Below, piece after piece: positions 1 to 5,963 of a stretch of DNA of 6,211 nt. The translations under genes were made by a program, and so were the position numbers. This DNA comes from an uncultured Bacteroides sp. Its GTDB lineage: Bacteria > Bacteroidota > Bacteroidia > Bacteroidales > Bacteroidaceae. Position 1 is the stretch's first letter; each line of letters starts with the position of its first letter. The notes below the pieces were generated by a model, which saw nothing but the letters and a program-made list of their open reading frames with translations, was not told where the DNA came from and did no database searches. The DNA lies in NCBI GenBank assembly GCA_900551645.1, contig URWP01000166.1:1-6211 (forward strand). The letters run 5' to 3'.

Positions 1-390
1 GGCTGCAAGCGTTTCGGTATCCAGTATCTGCTCAAAGGGCTGTACACCCATAATGACCTGCTTTATTTCCATACCCAGGTAAAGAACTCCTCGAATGTGC
101 CCTTTGACGTGGATTTCATTACGTTCAAGGTGGTGGACAAAAAGGTGATGAAGCGTACGGCCATGCAGGAGCAGGTGATTTATCCGCTGCGTGCCTATAA
201 TTATGTGACACGTGTAAACGGCAGGGATTCGGAATGTACGGTATTCGCCCTTCCCAAGTTTACGATACCGGACGACAAGAAACTGGTTGTGGAGATGTAT
301 GAGAAACAGGGCGGCCGTCACCAGAGTTTTGAGGTGGTCAACGAAGACCTGGTGCGTGCGGAAACCATCAATGAACTGAAGGTGCGATGA
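1..390 (+). CDS. traN: Conjugative transposon protein TraN, C-terminal part
   Basis: The reading frame is open from base 1 to the TGA at 388-390, so the first residues here (G-C-K-R-F-G-I-Q-Y-L-L-K) lie inside the protein and the true start is upstream of the window. About 129 residues are present; from memory the family is roughly 300 residues or more. The sequence resembles the C-terminus of TraN of CTnDOT-like Bacteroidales conjugative transposons (DUF4138 family), including the stretches YTHNDLLYFHTQVKNSS and FDVDFITFKVVDKKVMKR. TraN is thought to be an envelope component of the mating-pair-formation apparatus, comparable to VirB9-type proteins; that role is family knowledge and is not visible here. 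The GTG at 97 is internal and should not be used as a start. The stop overlaps the traO start in an ATGA, so the two genes are probably translationally coupled. Confidence 0.9.
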   Translation, partial: GCKRFGIQYLLKGLYTHNDLLYFHTQVKNSSNVPFDVDFITFKVVDKKVMKRTAMQEQVIYPLRAYNYVTRVNGRDSECTVFALPKFTIPDDKKLVVEMYEKQGGRHQSFEVVNEDLVRAETINELKVR

Positions 391-944
391 GAACGAAAGT
401 ATTGTATATGCTGGCATTGATGCTTGTCCTTTCCGTAGGGCAGGCAGACGCCCAGCGGATTCTGCCAAGGATGCAGGGCGTGGAAATGCGTGGAGGTATG
501 GCTTCCGATAACGGATACTATATGGGAATGATTCTTTCAAACTATGCCAAAGGCGGGAACAAATGGGTATATGGAGCGGAATACCTGCATAGGAAACACG
601 GTTACCGTCATGTGACCATCCCTTCGGCGCAGTTTACGGCAGAAGGCGGATATTACCTGAATTTCCTTTCCGATGCGGGAAAAGTGTTCTTCCTCAATCT
701 TGGAGGATCGGCACTGGCCGGATATGAGACGGTAAACTGGTCCGATAAAAAACTCTATGACGGGGCCACCCTGAAAAACGGCGATGCCTTTGTGTACGGC
801 TGTGCCCTGACGCTGGAGATGGAACTGTACCTTGCCGATCGTGTGGCATTGACGGCTTCCTTGCGTGAGCGTTTCCTGTGGGACGGAAGTCTCGGACATT
901 GCCATACCCAATATGGAATCGGCATTCGTTTTATGATAAATTAG
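387..944 (+). CDS. traO: Conjugative transposon protein TraO
   Basis: This 185-residue protein begins at an ATG that overlaps the traN stop (ATGA). It opens with a clear signal peptide: M-R-T-K, then a hydrophobic run (VLYMLALMLVLSVG) ending Q-A-D-A-Q, with likely cleavage after Ala22, as is common in Bacteroidales exported proteins. The mature part has many short alternating segments rich in Gly, Tyr and other aromatics (for example YYMGMILSNYAKGG and GAEYLHRKHGY) and ends in F-M-I-N. This looks like an outer-membrane or periplasmic beta-rich protein. Its position between traN and traP and its sequence character fit the TraO family of CTnDOT-like elements, a transfer-apparatus protein whose exact job is not established. 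It ends 6 bases before traP. Confidence 0.88.
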   Translation: MRTKVLYMLALMLVLSVGQADAQRILPRMQGVEMRGGMASDNGYYMGMILSNYAKGGNKWVYGAEYLHRKHGYRHVTIPSAQFTAEGGYYLNFLSDAGKVFFLNLGGSALAGYETVNWSDKKLYDGATLKNGDAFVYGCALTLEMELYLADRVALTASLRERFLWDGSLGHCHTQYGIGIRFMIN

Positions 945-950
945 CGGGTT

Positions 951-1811
951 ATGGAACTGGAACAGGTTAGACGGATTTCTCTTGTCGGTTTTCTTGAAGA
1001 TCTGGGGCATATGCCTGTATCCCGTAAAGGAAATGATGTCTGGTTCAGATCCCCTTTCAGAAATGAGAGAACCGCATCCTTCAAGGTGGATACGCAGCGG
1101 AATGTCTGGTTTGATTTTGGCCTCGGAAAGGGAGGTGACATCTTCCATCTTGCCGGAGAACTGACCGGAAGCACCGGTTTCATGGAACAGCTAGAGTTCC
1201 TTTCAGGGAAATCCGGCATCCTTCCCCTCCGGCCTTTACAGGAACGTAAGAAGATACCCCGCGTTTCCGGATTCGAGGACGTGAAAGTGACGGAACTGAG
1301 TCATGAGGCATTGAAAAGCTACCTGAAAGAGAGAGGCATTGATCCGGCCATAGCCGGGAGGTTCTGCAAGGAAGTGGCATATGGAATACGGGGCAAACGA
1401 TATTTTGCCATAGGCTTCATGAACCGGAGCGGCGGTTATGAACTCCGTAACCCGATGTTCAAGGGATGCATCTCTCCCAAAGACATTTCCTGTGTGTCCC
1501 TGTCCGGAAAAAAACAGGATATGTGCTGCGTGTTTGAAGGATTTGTAGATTTCCTTTCGGCATTGGTATTGCGGACTGTGAAGGATGAGGACTGCCTGGT
1601 GCTGAACTCTGTATCCAATCTGGAACGGTCGTATGCCGTTCTGGAGGGTTACGGTAAAATCCGGTGCTTTCTTGACCGTGACCGGGCCGGGATTACCGCA
1701 CTGGAGACTTTGAACATACATTTCGGGAATAAGGTTACGGACTGTTCCGGTCTGTATGATGGATTTAAGGACTTGAATGAATATCTGACAAAAACAAAGG
1801 AAAACAAATGA
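951..1811 (+). CDS. traP: TraP, primase-like protein with degenerate zinc-binding and TOPRIM domains
   Basis: This 286-residue cytoplasmic protein is related to bacterial DNA primases and is annotated as DNA primase TraP in CTnDOT-type elements. The N-terminal ~75 residues match the CHC2 zinc-binding domain in layout: the run WFRSPFRNERTASFKVD is followed by N-V-W-F-D-F-G and G-K-G-G-D-I. No cysteine is present there, so the zinc site itself is missing. The C-terminal half carries TOPRIM signatures: F-E-G-F-V-D with Glu196 and F-L-D-R-D-R-A-G with Asp242 and Asp244, the expected metal ligands. A helicase domain is absent. The likely role is priming or another DNA-processing step on transferred single strands, but this is inferred from family membership. 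The ATG at 951 follows the traO stop by 6 bases. The TGA overlaps the traQ start (ATGA). Confidence 0.88.
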   Translation: MELEQVRRISLVGFLEDLGHMPVSRKGNDVWFRSPFRNERTASFKVDTQRNVWFDFGLGKGGDIFHLAGELTGSTGFMEQLEFLSGKSGILPLRPLQERKKIPRVSGFEDVKVTELSHEALKSYLKERGIDPAIAGRFCKEVAYGIRGKRYFAIGFMNRSGGYELRNPMFKGCISPKDISCVSLSGKKQDMCCVFEGFVDFLSALVLRTVKDEDCLVLNSVSNLERSYAVLEGYGKIRCFLDRDRAGITALETLNIHFGNKVTDCSGLYDGFKDLNEYLTKTKENK

Positions 1812-2311
1812 AGACAGAAAAGAATATAAGAAAAGGATTTGGGCTGACAGGCAAGATAGCCATGTTCTGCATAGGTCTGGTCAGTCTTGTACTGACCTCG
1901 TGCGAATCCGAGCTGGAAATCCAGCAGAGTTATCCGTTTACCTTGGAAACAATGCCTGTTCCCAAGGAACTGAACAGGAATGAGACGGCGGAAATACGAT
2001 GTGAACTCAAAAGTGAGGGCGATTTTGACGGTACGGTCTATACGATCCGTTATTTCCAGTATGACGGGGAAGGTTCCCTGAAACTGGACAACGGTCTTGA
2101 ATTCATGCCGAATGACCGTTATCTGCTGGAGAACCGGAAGTTCAGGCTGTATTATACTTCACTATGTGACGAGGCGCAGAACTTCATTGTCGTTGTCGAA
2201 GACAACTGGGGAAACATGACAGAAATGGAATTTGACTTCAACAATGCAGGTGATGAAGAGACGGATGCAGTGGAAGATTCATTGTCAGTTCAGGAAGGAG
2301 GTGCCCTATAA
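1808..2311 (+). CDS. traQ: Conjugative transposon lipoprotein TraQ
   Basis: This 167-residue protein starts at an ATG overlapping the traP stop. A basic N-terminus and a hydrophobic segment (residues 17-31) end in L-T-S-C, with Cys32 as the probable lipidated residue, so it is predicted to be a lipoprotein. The mature domain includes YPFTLETMPVPKELNRNE, Y-T-I-R-Y-F-Q-Y-D-G and F-I-V-V-V-E-D-N-W-G-N, which look like TraQ of CTnDOT-type elements (DUF3872). It is predicted to fold as a small beta-rich domain. The last ~20 residues are acidic and low in complexity (D-E-E-T-D-A-V-E-D). Its molecular role in conjugation is not known. The stop is TAA at 2309-2311; in comparable tra junctions of this operon the stop is a TGA within ATGA, and here that G appears to be replaced by A, which also affects the next gene. 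Confidence 0.88.
   Translation: MKTEKNIRKGFGLTGKIAMFCIGLVSLVLTSCESELEIQQSYPFTLETMPVPKELNRNETAEIRCELKSEGDFDGTVYTIRYFQYDGEGSLKLDNGLEFMPNDRYLLENRKFRLYYTSLCDEAQNFIVVVEDNWGNMTEMEFDFNNAGDEETDAVEDSLSVQEGGAL
2295..2301 (+). promoter_or_regulatory. Strong ribosome binding site of the lysozyme gene, followed by ATA
   Basis: AAGGAGG lies within the end of traQ, and six bases later comes ATA at 2308-2310 exactly where a start codon would be expected. The frame from this ATA encodes a signal peptide and the lysozyme N-terminus. Other junctions in the operon use ATGA overlaps, so a change from ATGA to ATAA would have altered both the traQ stop (TGA to TAA) and the lysozyme start (ATG to ATA). The Shine-Dalgarno match is seen directly; the mutation is inferred. 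Confidence 0.7.
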
Positions 2312-2435
2312 TAACCGTTAGACTTCTAAGGTCGGTACTGCCGTTGGTGGTACTGACCATGACGGTAACTTCTCTACGGGCACAGGAGAATATGGAGGAC
2401 TCACGTTGGGAAACGGCTGTCAGGTGTATCAAGAA
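2308..2435 (+). pseudogene. Phage-type (GH24) lysozyme, 5' fragment, interrupted
   Basis: From the ATA at 2308 the frame reads I-I-T-V-R-L-L-R-S-V, a hydrophobic stretch (LPLVVLTMTVTSLRA) and then Q, a typical Bacteroidales signal peptide. The mature start follows: E-N-M-E-D-S-R-W-E-T-A-V-R-C-I-K-K. The CIKK run leads into the catalytic motif of conjugation-associated lysozymes, in which Glu of F/Y-E-G-W is the predicted acid residue (GH24 family knowledge). The frame then enters the mobile element and stops at TAA 2452-2454 after F-D-Y-D-K. The enzyme would open peptidoglycan locally for the transfer apparatus; this fragment cannot. The first in-frame ATG after 2308 is at 2359, which would cut most of the signal peptide. 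The missing remainder is at about 5958-6139. The gene follows traQ as in related elements. Confidence 0.85.
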
Positions 2436-2471
2436 GTTCGATTATGACAAGTAATATGTTATGTAAAGTGC
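2434..2471 (+). repeat. Left terminal inverted repeat of the RIT element, 38 bp
   Basis: This stretch begins AAGTTCGATTATGACAAG and ends ATGTAAAGTGC, and is the exact reverse complement of 5902-5939. The first two bases (AA) probably belong to the lysozyme gene and match by chance. TTATGACAAG at 2442-2451 looks like a recombinase-binding arm, preceded by a 6-bp spacer GTTCGA (2436-2441). A partial direct repeat of the inner part, TAAAGTG (2464-2470), recurs just inside at 2479-2485. Such arms are where the recombinases would be expected to bind. Confidence 0.93.
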
Positions 2472-2588
2472 AAGACTTATAAAGTGAGCAAACTTATTGA
2501 ATATTAAAGAATTTATTTAGTCCCTTCGTATAAAAACTTCTCATTATATTGCATTCTGTATATATCCTAATTATTAAAGAATGATTTT
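2472..2588. other. AT-rich leader between left repeat and ritA
   Basis: This 117-base non-coding leader is very AT-rich and presumably holds the rit promoter. I could not find a convincing Bacteroidales promoter (TTG near -33 with TAnnTTTG near -7). It contains an 11-bp direct repeat, TATTAAAGAAT, at 2502-2512 and 2572-2582, the second copy ending six bases before the ritA start. The sequence before ritA has only a weak purine stretch (AAAGAA) as ribosome binding site. This arrangement is compatible with a regulatory or recombinase accessory site, which is inference. Confidence 0.5.
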
Positions 2589-3821
2589 ATGGAAAAAGTA
2601 GAAATTAAAAAGCTTATTGAGCAATGTCTCAATTATTTTTATGAAAGTGGTTATGCGAAGGGCACTATTGACTATTACAAGTGTTTGTGGACAAAAGGCA
2701 TTTTACAGTACATGTCGGACAAAGGGATTGATATGTATACACCTGATGTAGGTGCGAAGTTTATAGAGTCCACTCAACATCAAGACATGAGTAATCATGA
2801 ATGTGAAAGGATACGTAGTATACATGCTCTTAATGACATTATGACTGTCGGATATATTAGAAAGCAATGTGTTAGAGCAGCTTTCTACCCTCTTGATGGT
2901 GCTATTGGAAAACAGATGGAGAAGTTGGTTCTACATTTGATTTCTTTACGCCGTGGCAAAAATACGTTAAAGCACTATCGTTCATGTTTGGGTAATTTTT
3001 TGTATTACTTAGATATGATTGGAGTACAAAATATAAAGCAGATAACAGAGGAACATGTTATACGGTTTCTTTCTTCCCAACAGCTAAACAGGGAAAAGAC
3101 TTTGTCTATTATTCGATGCCTCTTTCTTTTTTGGAGACAAGAGAACATTATAGATGGACGATTTGAGGAATTCTTCGCTACATATAAATTACGAAAGAAA
3201 GAACGCATACCATCATATTATACAACGGAAGAGATTAAGGTTATAGAAAATTCTGTATCGCGAAGTAGTGCTTTGGGCAAGCGCAATTATGCAATGATTT
3301 TATTAGCATCAAGATTGGGCTTGCGTGCTTCAGACATTATGAGTTTGAAGTTCTCAGATATAGATTGGGATAATGATCTCATTAAATTGAGGATACAAAA
3401 AACAGGTAAAACCATTGAACTTCCATTATTGGCAGATGTCGGTAATGCCATAATAGACTATCTTAGATATGGACGTCCAGCATCTACTTCCCAAAACATA
3501 TTTCTATCAAGTCGTGCCCCGTATATTGCTGCCACTCAGTCTATGGTTTGTGGTAATATCAATAAAATAATCCGCCTGTCTGGTGTAAATATTGATAAAA
3601 AACGCCATGGTCCTCATTCTTTACGGCATTCCTTAGCAAGTAATATGCTTGAAAATGGGGCTACCATGCCTATTATATCAGAAGTTCTTGGACATCGCAA
3701 CACTGAAACAACGATGACTTATCTAAAAATAAACCTTGTAGCTTTAAGGAAATGTGTATTACCTGTACCACCTATTCCAGATAGTTTTTATACGCAGAAA
3801 GGAGGAGCATTTTATGGCTGA
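2589..3821 (+). CDS. ritA: Tyrosine recombinase RitA, first of the trio
   Basis: This 410-residue protein is a tyrosine site-specific recombinase (phage-integrase/XerC-D superfamily). The N-terminal ~210 residues contain SAM-like DNA-binding segments, with two stretches resembling core-binding repeats (YAKGTIDYYKCLWTKGI near 22-38 and GKNTLKHYRSCLGNFLYYL near 122-140). The catalytic domain has every signature: Arg246 in R-L-G-L-R-A-S-D-I, Lys271 or Lys274 in the beta-hairpin Q-K-T-G-K-T, His343 and Arg346 in H-S-L-R-H, His369 in L-G-H-R-N, and nucleophile Tyr378 in T-M-T-Y. After the tyrosine there is a tail of about 32 residues. It should cut and rejoin DNA at the element ends together with its partners. 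The ATG at 2589 is the only start that preserves the N-terminal domain; an ATG at 2581 is out of frame. It overlaps ritB by 8 bases. The size and first position fit RitA. Confidence 0.9.
   Translation: MEKVEIKKLIEQCLNYFYESGYAKGTIDYYKCLWTKGILQYMSDKGIDMYTPDVGAKFIESTQHQDMSNHECERIRSIHALNDIMTVGYIRKQCVRAAFYPLDGAIGKQMEKLVLHLISLRRGKNTLKHYRSCLGNFLYYLDMIGVQNIKQITEEHVIRFLSSQQLNREKTLSIIRCLFLFWRQENIIDGRFEEFFATYKLRKKERIPSYYTTEEIKVIENSVSRSSALGKRNYAMILLASRLGLRASDIMSLKFSDIDWDNDLIKLRIQKTGKTIELPLLADVGNAIIDYLRYGRPASTSQNIFLSSRAPYIAATQSMVCGNINKIIRLSGVNIDKKRHGPHSLRHSLASNMLENGATMPIISEVLGHRNTETTMTYLKINLVALRKCVLPVPPIPDSFYTQKGGAFYG
3799..3805 (+). promoter_or_regulatory. Ribosome binding site deciding the ritB start
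   Basis: AAGGAGG stands 8 bases before the ATG at 3814. It is inside the 3' end of ritA and supports the start at 3814 over the earlier in-frame ATG at 3754, which has no comparable motif and would add 20 residues overlapping ritA. Confidence 0.75.
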
Positions 3822-4818
3822 ACAGTTCAATTACAGTAGTGTTTTATCTCCATACATTAAACGAATGTTGGAAATCCGGAAATCAATGGGTATTGTTGAT
3901 TCTCGTGTAAGATGGATACTTAAAGAATTTGATGATTTTGCTAATTCCATAGGATTGCAGGAACCACATATAACAGAAGAGTTTGTTAAGAGATGGCATA
4001 AATCACGGATATCAGATAAAGAGATCACTATTTATGGCAAATATCTTGTATTGCGCCAACTGACCTCATTGATGTGCCGCAATGGATGCGTATGTTATAT
4101 ACCGATTATACCAAAGCAACCAAAATCGGAGTTTACACCTTATATATACACACATGACCAAATATCTCAATTGTTTACAGCTGCCGATAGCAGCCGTTTG
4201 TTTAACAATTGTATGAAAACAGCTATCATTTCCATGCCAGTCATTCTTCGATTACTTTATAGCACAGGAATGCGTGTGTCCGAGGCTTTATATATGCGTA
4301 ATGAGGATGTGAATCTTGACTCTGGATACATACATCTCCGCAAGACAAAAAACAGATGTGAACGCCTTGTTCCTATTGGTGAATCTATGGTAATTGTGTT
4401 AAAACAGTATATAGAATATCGGAATAGAATGCCTATAGAAAAAATTTCTCATCCCAATCATCTGTTTTTTACTAAATTAGACGGGACAAGCTTCAGGGTA
4501 TGTACTCTTTATGTCTTTTTTCATAAACTGCTAAAAATATGCAATATACCATATATAGGAAATCGACAAGGGCCACGTATCCATGACTTGAGACATACTT
4601 TTGCCGTACATTCGCTTGTACAAATGGGACATAACGGTATGGATTTATACACAGGGCTACCAATACTTTCCGCATGTCTTGGGCACCGTTCTCTTTCATC
4701 TACTGAAAAATATGTACGACTTACCTGTATGATGTATCCGGAGTTTGAAAAACAGTGTTCTCCTATAAATGCTTTTGTTTATCCAAAAATAACAACAGAT
4801 TATGACTACCAGGACTGA
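3814..4818 (+). CDS. ritB: Tyrosine recombinase RitB, second of the trio
   Basis: Starting at 3814 (M-A-E-Q-F-N-Y-S-S-V) gives 334 residues, a usual length for the middle member of a RIT trio. The N-terminal ~110 residues form the core-binding domain (SPYIKRMLEIRKSMGIVDSR). The catalytic domain is complete: Arg154 in S-T-G-M-R-V-S-E-A, Lys177 or Lys179 in L-R-K-T-K-N, His257 and Arg260 in H-D-L-R-H, His291 in L-G-H-R-S, and Tyr300 in T-E-K-Y-V-R. It is clearly different in sequence from RitA and RitC, so the trio is not a recent tandem duplication. The gene overlaps ritA by 8 bases (ATGGCTGA) and ritC by 17, which suggests one transcript and translational coupling. Its separate role within the trio is not known. 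Confidence 0.9.
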   Translation: MAEQFNYSSVLSPYIKRMLEIRKSMGIVDSRVRWILKEFDDFANSIGLQEPHITEEFVKRWHKSRISDKEITIYGKYLVLRQLTSLMCRNGCVCYIPIIPKQPKSEFTPYIYTHDQISQLFTAADSSRLFNNCMKTAIISMPVILRLLYSTGMRVSEALYMRNEDVNLDSGYIHLRKTKNRCERLVPIGESMVIVLKQYIEYRNRMPIEKISHPNHLFFTKLDGTSFRVCTLYVFFHKLLKICNIPYIGNRQGPRIHDLRHTFAVHSLVQMGHNGMDLYTGLPILSACLGHRSLSSTEKYVRLTCMMYPEFEKQCSPINAFVYPKITTDYDYQD

Positions 4819-5834
4819 TTTTGCAAAATATCTAACGAGATTTTTATCTGAATATTTGCCACATCAACGAAATGTGAGCAAAAACACAATTGCTTCTTAT
4901 CGTGATTCTTTCGTACAATTCATCAATTATATGAAAGATATCAATGGAATACCCGTTGAACGACTTCTATTGAAACATCTTACACGGGATAATGTCATCA
5001 ATTATCTACAATGGCTTCACAATACTAAAAAGAATACTTCAGCAACATGTAATTATAGACTTGCTGCAATCAGGTCATTCTGTTCGTATCTCCAATATAT
5101 AGTAATAGATAATATGGTAGAATGGCAAAGTATATTGTCGATAAAGGCAAAAAAAACAGAAATAAGCCCTCCTAATTATCTTTCAATGGAGGGAATAAAA
5201 TTATTATTGGCACAGCCTGACACAACTTCATGGAAAGGACGTCGTCATTTAGCATTATTGTCATTAATGTACGATACTGGTGCAAGAGTACAGGAAATCG
5301 CAGATCTCACAGTAGATTGTGTACGTATTGATACAACACCATACACTATACGATTAACAGGGAAAGGACGTAAAACCCGTATAGTCCCCTTGGCAGAAGC
5401 ACAAGTTGACATTTTGCGTAGTTTATATGGAAGAAAACAATTTGAATGATCCCAACATGATGAAAAAGCCTTTATTTTTCAATGGTAGGCATGAAAAATT
5501 AACAAGAGAGGGTATTACGTATATTCTGAAAATCTATGCAGACATGGCAAATAAACAGCAACCAGAAATTATTCCAAAGAAAATAAGTTGTCATTCTATT
5601 CGACATAGTAAAGCAATGCATCTTTTACAGGCAGGAGTAAATTTAGTATACATACGTGATATTTTAGGGCATGTTTCCATACAGACTACTGATATTTATG
5701 CACGTGCCGACTCCAAAGCAAAACGTGAAGCACTTGAAAATGCCTATACCAGATTAACCCCTAATACTATAACAGAAAAAGAGTGGGAACGAAATAAGAA
5801 CCTATTAGAGTGGTTAAAGGGACTTGGACATTGA
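4802..5834 (+). pseudogene. ritC: Tyrosine recombinase RitC, third of the trio, frameshifted
   Basis: The first frame starts at ATG 4802, inside the end of ritB, and runs 215 residues to TGA 5447-5449. It contains the core-binding domain (SKNTIASYRDSFVQFINYM), Arg162 in D-T-G-A-R-V-Q-E-I and Lys188 in L-T-G-K-G-R-K-T-R. The rest is in the +1 frame up to TGA 5832-5834: H-S-I-R-H (His and Arg at 5592 and 5601), L-G-H-V-S (His at 5670) and Tyr at 5697 in T-D-I-Y-A-R. Removing one base near 5418-5426 joins them as ILRS-Y-MEENNLNDPN and gives 343 residues with His264, Arg267, His290 and Tyr299, a full normal-length recombinase. As written, the first product lacks the nucleophile and cannot recombine. 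Possible causes are a real mutation, a sequence error in the TTT, or, less likely, programmed frameshifting. No clear Shine-Dalgarno is seen, so coupling to ritB is likely. Confidence 0.88.
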
Positions 5835-5835
5835 T

Positions 5836-5920
5836 AATATTATGTAAAGTGTAAGTGACAAGTTGGTTCATAACAACTTGATTATAAACCAACTTTTACT
5901 CGCACTTTACATAACATATT
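5836..5920. repeat. Large imperfect hairpin at the element's right end, with a third end-repeat copy
   Basis: Right after ritC, TTATGTAAAGTG (5840-5851) repeats the inner part of the left terminal repeat in the same orientation, and pairs perfectly with CACTTTACATAA (5903-5914) inside the right terminal repeat. AATAT on one side and ATATT on the other extend the stem past a 2-base bulge. Between them, AAGTTGGTT (5860-5868) pairs with AACCAACTT (5887-5895), and alternatively CAAGTTG (5859-5865) pairs with CAACTTG (5874-5880); these two inner hairpins exclude each other. The inner hairpin is followed by only a short T run, so a terminator function is possible but weak. It could instead be a recombinase-binding structure. 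Confidence 0.75.
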
Positions 5921-5939
5921 ACTTGTCATAATCGAACTT
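5902..5939 (-). repeat. Right terminal inverted repeat of the RIT element, 38 bp
   Basis: This is the exact reverse complement of 2434-2471, beginning GCACTTTACATAAC and ending ATAATCGAACTT. Unlike the left copy it is not directly next to lysozyme sequence: about 18 to 24 further bases, including a second arm-like motif, lie between it and the lysozyme 3' fragment. Confidence 0.93.
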
Positions 5940-5963
5940 ATGAGTAGCTTATCATAAATATGA
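5922..5963. other. Composite right attachment region with tandem arm motifs
   Basis: Arm-like motifs alternate in orientation: TCATAA at 5926, TTATGA at 5938 and TCATAA at 5952, separated by 6 bases (TCGAAC) and 8 bases. The last is preceded by CTTA and the first by CTTG, so the outer CTTATCATAA is a one-mismatch copy of the inner CTTGTCATAA. Six bases (ATATGA, 5958-5963) separate the outer arm from recognisable lysozyme sequence (AGGATGG). At the left end the arm TTATGA (2442) is likewise separated from lysozyme by six bases (GTTCGA). Equal 6-bp spacers on both sides fit a tyrosine-recombinase crossover region. The motifs are observed; their function is inferred. Confidence 0.6.

Larger units (their letters stand above)
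2436..5957 (+). mobile_element. Recombinase-in-trio (RIT) element inserted in the lysozyme gene
   Basis: Three consecutive, overlapping genes encode different tyrosine recombinases and nothing else, the hallmark of RIT elements. The unit is enclosed by a perfect 38-bp inverted repeat, and the two halves of one lysozyme gene lie on either side, which fixes it as an insertion. Base composition drops sharply to AT-rich inside the element compared with the tra genes. The left edge is placed at 2436, after the lysozyme bases AAGAA. The right edge is placed at 5957, after a second end motif (TCATAA at 5952) beyond the 38-bp repeat; using the perfect repeat alone would end the element at 5939. No ordinary target duplication is visible. 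The element has the same orientation as the tra operon. Because ritC is frameshifted, this copy may not be able to move by itself. Confidence 0.88.

Noticed and set aside
537..1148. Long open frame on the minus strand across traO and traP
   Set aside because: It lies opposite two recognisable tra genes, lacks recognisable domains or a start signal, and is explained as an antisense shadow.
1236..1721. 161-codon open frame on the minus strand within traP
   Set aside because: It is antisense to the TOPRIM-containing coding sequence and shows no protein family features.
2472..2588. Bacteroidales-type promoter upstream of ritA
   Set aside because: Several AT-rich stretches exist, but no pair of TTG and TAnnTTTG with correct spacing was found.
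3754..3813. Earlier in-frame ATG as ritB start
   Set aside because: It has no ribosome binding site and would lengthen the overlap with ritA; ATG 3814 has AAGGAGG 8 bases upstream and gives the usual length.
5406..5834. Separate small recombinase gene after ritC
   Set aside because: Its first residues are out-of-frame ritC sequence, it lacks the first catalytic Arg and Lys, and it fits exactly as the frameshifted second half of ritC.
5859..5900. Rho-independent terminator after ritC
   Set aside because: A stem is present, but its loop is long, an alternative stem competes and the following T run is short; it is reported as a structured repeat instead.
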